Source of the DNA: Sulfurovum sp.
GTDB taxonomy: Bacteria > Campylobacterota > Campylobacteria > Campylobacterales > Sulfurovaceae
Direction: 5' to 3'
DNA: 10,385 bases
NCBI GenBank assembly: GCA_027083995.1
Contig: JALWME010000226.1
Coordinates: 1 to 10,385 of the forward strand
The position numbers and the translations under genes are program-made. The notes under the pieces are model-generated. The model saw nothing but the letters and a program-made list of their open reading frames with translations, had not been told where the DNA came from and did not search any database. Each line of letters begins with the position of its first letter. Positions within the stretch are counted from its first letter, which is position 1. Positions 5,999-10,385 of the stretch are shown one piece after another.

Positions 5999-6637
5999 TT
6001 ATTTGATATTATAGCTAATAAACTTTTGTAAGCCTTTGTCAACACTCCACCACTCAGGGAAAACAGCATCATAATAAGGCTGTGTAACCTCAGAAAAACT
6101 CTCTTCATCTTCATATACATTCACACACCAGTCAAAGTCTATGTTAAATGTTTTGAGTGCGAGTATGGAGAGCAGAGTGTCGTTGATGCATCCCAAGCGA
6201 CTAGGTGTGACTAAAAGGGTTTGGGCGTTTAAGTCTTTGATGAGGTTTATTATCATGTACTCCTTGGTGATGGGTACCATGAGTCCTCCTGCACCTTCAA
6301 CCAGGAGGATATCACACAGCTGTGAGAGTTCTTCATGTTTGTCTAGGATGCGTCTGAGGTCTATGGTTTGTTGTAGATCTGCACAAAAGGGAGCAGCAGG
6401 TAAAGTGAAAGTGTAGGCTGTGATGTCATGTGGGTTTAATGTTTTAAAGTTTTCATTTACCTTTTGGCAAGCTTCTAAGAGTAGAGTAGCATCAGGTGGG
6501 ATGTCTGACACACCTGTTTCTATGGGTTTAAACACACCTACTTTATACCCCTTGTAAGCAAGGGCTTCTATGAGTTTTAGTGTGGTGTGTGTTTTACCTA
6601 CATTGGTGTTTGTGGCAGTAATAAAAAGTGATGACAT
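5999..6637 (-). CDS. bioD: Dethiobiotin synthetase
   Basis: Closes the ureido ring of biotin by ATP-dependent carboxylation of 7,8-diaminopelargonate to dethiobiotin. The 212-residue protein shows the P-loop variant TNTNVGKTHTT (residues 9-19) with K15, the substrate/catalytic motif KPIETG (37-42) with K37, LLVEGAGGLMVPI (111-123) and the base-recognition region TPSRLGCINDTLLS. All key residues of the family are present and the length is normal (E. coli 225). A ribosome site AAAGGA lies upstream of the ATG at 6637. It is first in a run with pyrB (15-bp gap) and pabB and is divergent from clpS. No other biotin genes are in the window, and no convincing BirA operator was found upstream. Confidence 0.95.
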   Translation of the reverse strand: MSSLFITATNTNVGKTHTTLKLIEALAYKGYKVGVFKPIETGVSDIPPDATLLLEACQKVNENFKTLNPHDITAYTFTLPAAPFCADLQQTIDLRRILDKHEELSQLCDILLVEGAGGLMVPITKEYMIINLIKDLNAQTLLVTPSRLGCINDTLLSILALKTFNIDFDWCVNVYEDEESFSEVTQPYYDAVFPEWWSVDKGLQKFISYNIK

Positions 6638-6675
6638 TCACAATTCCTTTACAATTTTGGATTATTAATGGTAAA

Positions 6676-6681
6676 TATGAT
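6676..6681 (+). promoter_or_regulatory. Possible -10 element of clpS-clpA-aat promoter
   Basis: The 86-bp divergent region 6638-6723 must hold promoters for bioD (minus) and clpS (plus). TATGAT at 6676-6681 is followed by an overlapping TATATT (6681-6686); either would give a clpS leader of about 30 bases. The minus strand of the same stretch offers TATCAT and TAATAT for bioD, so the two promoters may overlap face to face. The run is so AT-rich that the exact element is uncertain. Confidence 0.35.
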
Positions 6682-6723
6682 ATATTAAAACATAAAAAAT
6701 AACATTTAGGATTGTAACATAGT

Positions 6724-7023
6724 ATGCCAAAGATAGAAGAAGAATTAGAGTTAACCTTAGAGCTGGAAGAACCAAAAATGTTTAAGGTACTCTTGCACAA
6801 TGATGATTACACAAGTATGATTTTTGTCATAGAGATACTCACAGGGGTCTTTCATAAAACGTCCGCCGAAGCTGAAAAAATTATGCTGCATATACATGAG
6901 ACAGGTAAAGCGGTTTGTGGTGTATACTCTTTTGAGATAGCACAGACAAAAGCACAACAAGTGAAGCAAAAAGCAAAGCAAAATGAATTTCCTTTGCTTG
7001 CAACCATAGAACAAGATAGTTAA
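6724..7023 (+). CDS. clpS: ClpS N-degron adaptor of ClpA
   Basis: ClpS binds proteins with N-terminal Leu, Phe, Tyr or Trp and hands them to ClpA-ClpP. The 99-residue protein has the disordered acidic N-terminal tail used for delivery (about residues 1-17) and the folded core starting MFKVLLHNDDYTSMIFV. N26 and D27 match the E. coli N34/D35 residues that hold the substrate amino group, M32 matches the gate M40, and H58 in HIHETGKAVCGVY matches H66. The closing NEFPLLATIE matches the family C-terminus. The nearest purine-rich site (AGGA, ending 6711) is 12 bases from the ATG, longer than usual, but an in-frame stop (TAA) lies just upstream, so this is the first possible start. clpA follows after 13 bp. 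Confidence 0.96.
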   Translation: MPKIEEELELTLELEEPKMFKVLLHNDDYTSMIFVIEILTGVFHKTSAEAEKIMLHIHETGKAVCGVYSFEIAQTKAQQVKQKAKQNEFPLLATIEQDS

Positions 7024-7036
7024 TAAAGGATTTAGT

Positions 7037-9235
7037 ATGATTAGTATTGCACTTAATGATGCGTTTAGAGGAGCAGTAGACTATGCCAAAGAGCATCGTC
7101 ATGAGTATTTGACAGTAGAACATCTATTTTTATCTATCCTTAGGTCAACACAAGGCAAGGAGATACTTTCTTATCTTGATGCTGACCTGGAAGTACTTGA
7201 AGAAGGTATCATAGAACATATAGAAAAAACAATCCCTTCGACCAATGAGACGATGGAACCTTTTGAGACAGTAGCTCTTTCGCGTACCATCAATGATATG
7301 ATGACACATATCCATACCGCAGGACGTGCAGAAGCATCTATCGGTGACATGATAGCAGCGATTTTTATGCAAGAGCATTCCTATGCTGTTTATCTTATGA
7401 AAAAAGAGGGGCTTTCTCGCGTAGATGTCCTAGAAGTGATTTCGCATCGTTTTGATCAAGGAGAGAGTACACAGAGCCAAGAGGGCAAAGAGAAAGACAA
7501 AGAGTCTTTCTTGGATAAGTTTACCATAGAGCTAGTAGCACTTGCCAAAAGAGGCAAGATCGATCCTGTCATTGGGCGTGTAGATGAGATAGAACGTGTG
7601 ATGCAAACCCTTTGTAGACGAAAGAAAAACAATCCACTTCTTGTGGGTGAACCTGGTGTTGGTAAAACTGCCATTGCAGAAGGTTTGGCATTGCGTATCT
7701 CTGAAGAGGAAGTACCGCAGATACTGAGAAAGTCAAAAGTCTATGCTCTAGATATGGGTGCATTGGTAGCAGGTACGAAGTATAGAGGTGATTTTGAGAA
7801 ACGTCTTAAAGGTATTATCGCTGAACTGACCAAACAAAAAGATGCCATACTGTTTATAGATGAGATACACACCATGGTAGGTGCAGGAGCAACAAGTGGA
7901 GGAAGCATGGATGCCTCTAATCTACTTAAGCCAGCCCTTGCACGTGGTGAACTCAAGTGTATAGGTGCTACTACCTATGCAGAGTATAGAAACTTTTTTG
8001 ATAAAGACAAAGCACTAAGCCGTAGATTTGCAAAGATAGACATAGACGAACCAAGTATTGAAGATACTTTTATTATACTCAAAGGTGTACAGCACAAGTA
8101 TGAGAGTTACCATCAGATTAAGTTTTCAGATAAGGCACTGCAGTCTGCTATCGACCTCTCTGTGAAATATTTACATGATAGGTTTTTACCAGATAAAGCG
8201 ATGGATATCATAGATGAAGTGGGTGCACATTTTATGCTTAAAGGTAAAAAAGATATTACTGTGACGACTACAGATATAGAGCATTCAGTAGCAAAAAGTC
8301 TAAAACTCCCTTCTACGGTAGTAAGCACAGATGATACCCAGAAACTCAAAACTTTAGAAAAAGATATTGCTGCACATATCATCGGACAAGATGAAGCTAT
8401 CGCATCTCTAACTACAGCGATTAAACGCTCCTATGCTGGACTCAATGGAGACAATAGACCCATAGGGTCATTCTTGTTTGTAGGCCCTACAGGTGTGGGT
8501 AAAACGGCATTGGCAACACAGTTGGCAAAAACGATGGATGTACACTTTGAAAGACTGGATATGTCTGAATATATGGAACCTCATGCCATCAGCCGTTTGG
8601 TAGGTGCACCTCCAGGGTATGTCGGGTATGAACAGGGTGGACTTTTGACTGAAATGATTAAACGAAACCCACATACAGTACTGCTACTTGATGAGATAGA
8701 AAAAGCACATCCTGACATTATGAATATACTACTTCAAGTTATGGATGGGGCGAAGCTTACAGACAACAATGGTATAGTCTCTGACTTTAAAAACGTAGTT
8801 CTTATCATGACTTCAAACTTGGGTACTAAAGAGGCCAATGTCATGGGCTTCAATAAAGATACATCTGTCAAAACAGACAATGCACTCAAAGCCTTTTTCT
8901 CACCAGAATTCAGAAACAGACTGACGGCAACTATAGAATTTAATGCACTGCCTCTTGAAGCACTTATTACGATAGTAGATAAAGAGATAGATAAGCTTAA
9001 CCTTTTACTTAAAGGCAAAGAGATTAAAATTAAATTGAGTAAAAAAGCCAAAGTTTATTTGGCAAATGAAGGGTATGATGAGCGTTATGGTGCAAGACAT
9101 ATTGCACGTGTGATTGATCTCCATATTAAAGAGGCATTGACAGATGAAATGCTCTTTGGTAAGCTTAAAAACGGTGGTTCTGTCAAGGTAAATTATAAAG
9201 ATGAAACTTTAGGATTCACTTTTGCAAGCAACTAG
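7037..9235 (+). CDS. clpA: ClpA, AAA+ unfoldase subunit of ClpAP protease
   Basis: ClpA hexamers unfold substrates with ATP and thread them into ClpP. The 732-residue protein (E. coli 758) has the N-terminal double-repeat domain that docks ClpS (1 to about 140), then AAA+ domain 1 with Walker A GEPGVGKT (204-211), pore loop GTKYRGD (246-252, Tyr249) and Walker B ILFIDE (271-276). AAA+ domain 2 has Walker A GPTGVGKT (483-490), pore loop GYVG (527-530), Walker B VLLLDE (548-553) and sensor-2 YGARHIAR (684-691). There is no ClpB/ClpC-type coiled-coil middle domain, which makes it ClpA. The ClpP-docking loop appears to carry MGF (603-605) in place of IGL in E. coli. Ribosome site AAAGGA precedes the ATG. 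Placement beside clpS and aat supports the assignment. Confidence 0.97.
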   Translation: MISIALNDAFRGAVDYAKEHRHEYLTVEHLFLSILRSTQGKEILSYLDADLEVLEEGIIEHIEKTIPSTNETMEPFETVALSRTINDMMTHIHTAGRAEASIGDMIAAIFMQEHSYAVYLMKKEGLSRVDVLEVISHRFDQGESTQSQEGKEKDKESFLDKFTIELVALAKRGKIDPVIGRVDEIERVMQTLCRRKKNNPLLVGEPGVGKTAIAEGLALRISEEEVPQILRKSKVYALDMGALVAGTKYRGDFEKRLKGIIAELTKQKDAILFIDEIHTMVGAGATSGGSMDASNLLKPALARGELKCIGATTYAEYRNFFDKDKALSRRFAKIDIDEPSIEDTFIILKGVQHKYESYHQIKFSDKALQSAIDLSVKYLHDRFLPDKAMDIIDEVGAHFMLKGKKDITVTTTDIEHSVAKSLKLPSTVVSTDDTQKLKTLEKDIAAHIIGQDEAIASLTTAIKRSYAGLNGDNRPIGSFLFVGPTGVGKTALATQLAKTMDVHFERLDMSEYMEPHAISRLVGAPPGYVGYEQGGLLTEMIKRNPHTVLLLDEIEKAHPDIMNILLQVMDGAKLTDNNGIVSDFKNVVLIMTSNLGTKEANVMGFNKDTSVKTDNALKAFFSPEFRNRLTATIEFNALPLEALITIVDKEIDKLNLLLKGKEIKIKLSKKAKVYLANEGYDERYGARHIARVIDLHIKEALTDEMLFGKLKNGGSVKVNYKDETLGFTFASN

Positions 9236-9242
9236 TTTGAAG

Positions 9243-9267
9243 AGCTACTAAGGTTGTTGTAGTAACT
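9243..9267 (+). other. Small hairpin in the clpA-aat spacer
   Basis: AGCTACTA (9243-9250) can pair with TAGTAACT (9260-9267) with one mismatch (C9245 opposite A9265) around a 9-base loop AGGTTGTTG. The 3' arm ends right at the aat ATG, and the best ribosome-site candidate AAGG (9250-9253) sits at the top of the stem and in the loop. There is no T-run after it, so it is not a standard terminator. It may tune aat translation or be chance. Confidence 0.35.
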
Positions 9268-9990
9268 ATGTCTGTTGAGGAAAATGATTACACTACACCT
9301 GTAGAGCACACATATTATGCCTTCCCAGACCCAAGAACAGCTGATGAAGATGGTTTGATTGGTTATGGGGGTGATCTTTCAAGTGACAGATTACTCTCTG
9401 CGTACAAACAAGGTATTTTCCCTTGGTATAAAGAAGATGAACCTATACTGTGGTGGTCTCCCAATCCAAGACTTCTACTCTATCCTGATAAATTTATTGT
9501 GCGTAAATCTTTTAAAAGAGTGTTGCGTTCTGGTAAATTTACTGTTACTTTTGATAAACATTTTTCACAGGTCATTACTTCTTGTGCCAACATCTATCGA
9601 GAAGGTCAAGAATCTACTTGGATTACCAACGAAATGAAAGAGGCATATATACGTCTGCATAATGAAGGGTTTGCCCATTCGGTAGAGGTATATAAGGAGG
9701 GTAAACTTGTAGGAGGTTTATATGGTTTGGCTTTGGGTAAAGCATTTTTTGGGGAGTCGATGTTCTCTTATGTGTCTGATGCATCCAAGGTAGCCTTTAA
9801 AGCACTAAGTGACGTTTTAGGTAGCAGAGGATATGATTTTATAGACTGCCAAATGAAAACAGATCATATGGTACGGCTAGGTGCTCAAACAGTTGATAGA
9901 GAAATTTTTCTGAATGCACTTGAAACCACAATACAAAAGCCTATAGACTGGGGTTCTTGGGACACTATACATTGGGAATATAAGGAATAA
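9268..9990 (+). CDS. aat: Leucyl/phenylalanyl-tRNA--protein transferase
   Basis: Aat transfers Leu or Phe from charged tRNA to proteins with N-terminal Lys or Arg, creating an N-degron that ClpS recognises. The 240-residue length is normal (E. coli 234). Motifs in order: YAFPDP (17-22), GYGGDLS (32-38), GIFPW (49-53), LWWSPNPR (61-68), the substrate strip STWIT (116-120), GGLYGLALGKAFFGESMFS (149-167) and FIDCQ (191-195). E163 and Q195 correspond to the residues needed for transfer in E. coli (E156, Q188). The ATG at 9268 gives a family-like N-terminus, but its AAGG ribosome site is 14 bases away within a small hairpin. It follows clpA after 32 bp, and a transaldolase gene starts 3 bp after its stop. 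Confidence 0.96.
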   Translation: MSVEENDYTTPVEHTYYAFPDPRTADEDGLIGYGGDLSSDRLLSAYKQGIFPWYKEDEPILWWSPNPRLLLYPDKFIVRKSFKRVLRSGKFTVTFDKHFSQVITSCANIYREGQESTWITNEMKEAYIRLHNEGFAHSVEVYKEGKLVGGLYGLALGKAFFGESMFSYVSDASKVAFKALSDVLGSRGYDFIDCQMKTDHMVRLGAQTVDREIFLNALETTIQKPIDWGSWDTIHWEYKE

Positions 9991-9993
9991 AAA

Positions 9994-10385
9994 ATGGTAA
10001 ATAGAGACATAAACTTCTCTTTATGGTTAGACTTTGTTGAGAGAGATTATCTTAAAAATGAGTTTTCTGCTTTGATTGAAAAAGGCATTATCAATGGTGC
10101 TACTTCTAACCCCTCTATTTTTGCTTCGGCTATTACCACATCTTCTGCATATAAAGAGCAGCTAGAAAGTCTTGCTGGCAAATCTGCAAAAGAGAAATAT
10201 GAGGCACTGGCTATTGATGATATACGTACAGCAGCACAGGCATTACGTGACTCTTATGATATGGGTAATGATGGATATATCTCTATAGAAGTAGACCCTT
10301 TTCTCTCTTACGACACAGAAAGCACAATAGAAGAGGGGAAAAGACTTTTTGCAGCCATAGGCGAGCCCAATGTGATGGTCAAAGT
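9994..10385 (+). CDS. tal: Transaldolase, 5' part
   Basis: Transaldolase moves a dihydroxyacetone unit between sugar phosphates in the non-oxidative pentose phosphate pathway. The visible 130 residues, starting MVNRDINFSLWLDFVERDYL, contain the family blocks LWLD (10-13, with catalytic-type D13), NGATSNPSIF (34-43), ISIEVDP (96-102) and PNVMVKV at the right edge; K130 is at the position of the Schiff-base lysine. The spacing resembles the Campylobacter-type transaldolase. The ribosome site AAGGAA (9982-9987) lies inside the end of aat, and only 3 bp separate the genes, so it is probably co-transcribed with clpS-clpA-aat. The C-terminal half or more is outside the window. Confidence 0.93.
   Translation, partial: MVNRDINFSLWLDFVERDYLKNEFSALIEKGIINGATSNPSIFASAITTSSAYKEQLESLAGKSAKEKYEALAIDDIRTAAQALRDSYDMGNDGYISIEVDPFLSYDTESTIEEGKRLFAAIGEPNVMVK

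Noticed and set aside
6646..6720. Possible BirA operator upstream of bioD (CCTTTACAA at 6646 and TTGTAACAT at 6712)
   Set aside because: The half-sites are in the wrong order and about 57 bp apart, unlike the usual TTGTAAACC...GGTTTACAA arrangement.
6594..6800. Minus-strand open frame crossing the bioD-clpS intergenic region
   Set aside because: It overlaps both bioD and clpS, is low-complexity (Ser/Asn-rich) and has no family resemblance.
7145..9051. Several minus-strand open frames of 64-105 residues inside clpA
   Set aside because: All are shadows of the intact 732-residue ClpA frame.
9243..9267. clpA-aat hairpin as an intrinsic terminator
   Set aside because: No T-run follows and the stem ends at the aat start codon; there is no sign of transcription ending here.
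9359..9637. 92-residue plus-strand frame inside aat
   Set aside because: Out-of-frame shadow of aat, whose frame carries all conserved transferase motifs.

Overview
The window is a gene-dense, AT-rich chromosomal segment of a bacterium, most likely a Campylobacterota (epsilonproteobacterial) member of the Sulfurovum/Sulfurimonas type. This rests on the protein sequences and on gene order. A divergent hemB / ribA-rsmG pair and a clpS-clpA-aat cluster are arrangements I recall from Campylobacter jejuni. The catalytic-domain-only PabB, the small zinc-ribbon PP0621-type protein and the transaldolase type also fit. No mobile element, phage gene, CRISPR array, rRNA or tRNA gene was seen. Base composition looks even throughout, so nothing suggests recent transfer.

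Layout. Positions 1-560 (minus) hold the 5' part of hemB (heme synthesis). Positions 561-649 are a divergent promoter region with four perfect 7-bp tandem repeats exactly centred between two -10 hexamers. Positions 650-3606 (plus) form a tightly packed run: ribA (riboflavin), rsmG (16S rRNA methylation), a small membrane-anchored zinc-ribbon protein, an unrecognised 126-residue protein, a rhomboid protease, and a lipoprotein with a possible Cys-His-Asp catalytic triad. Convergent to this, 3622-4089 (minus) encodes a secreted, very acidic, Gln/Thr/Glu/Pro-repeat protein. Positions 4136-6637 (minus) form a bioD-pyrB-pabB run (biotin, pyrimidine and folate precursors). From a divergent intergenic region, 6724-9990 (plus) carries clpS-clpA-aat, followed 3 bp later by a transaldolase gene that runs off the right edge.

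How the genes work together. Aat attaches Leu/Phe to N-terminal Lys/Arg. ClpS recognises such N-degrons and delivers them to ClpA, which unfolds substrates for ClpP (not in this window). These three adjacent genes therefore make a nearly complete bacterial N-degron degradation module. The other clusters are mostly housekeeping biosynthesis.

I see no clear novel defence or mobile system. The least explained items are the symmetric heptamer array in the hemB/ribA promoter region, the apparently leaderless ribA start, the triad-bearing lipoprotein overlapping the rhomboid gene, the 126-residue orphan and the acidic repeat protein.
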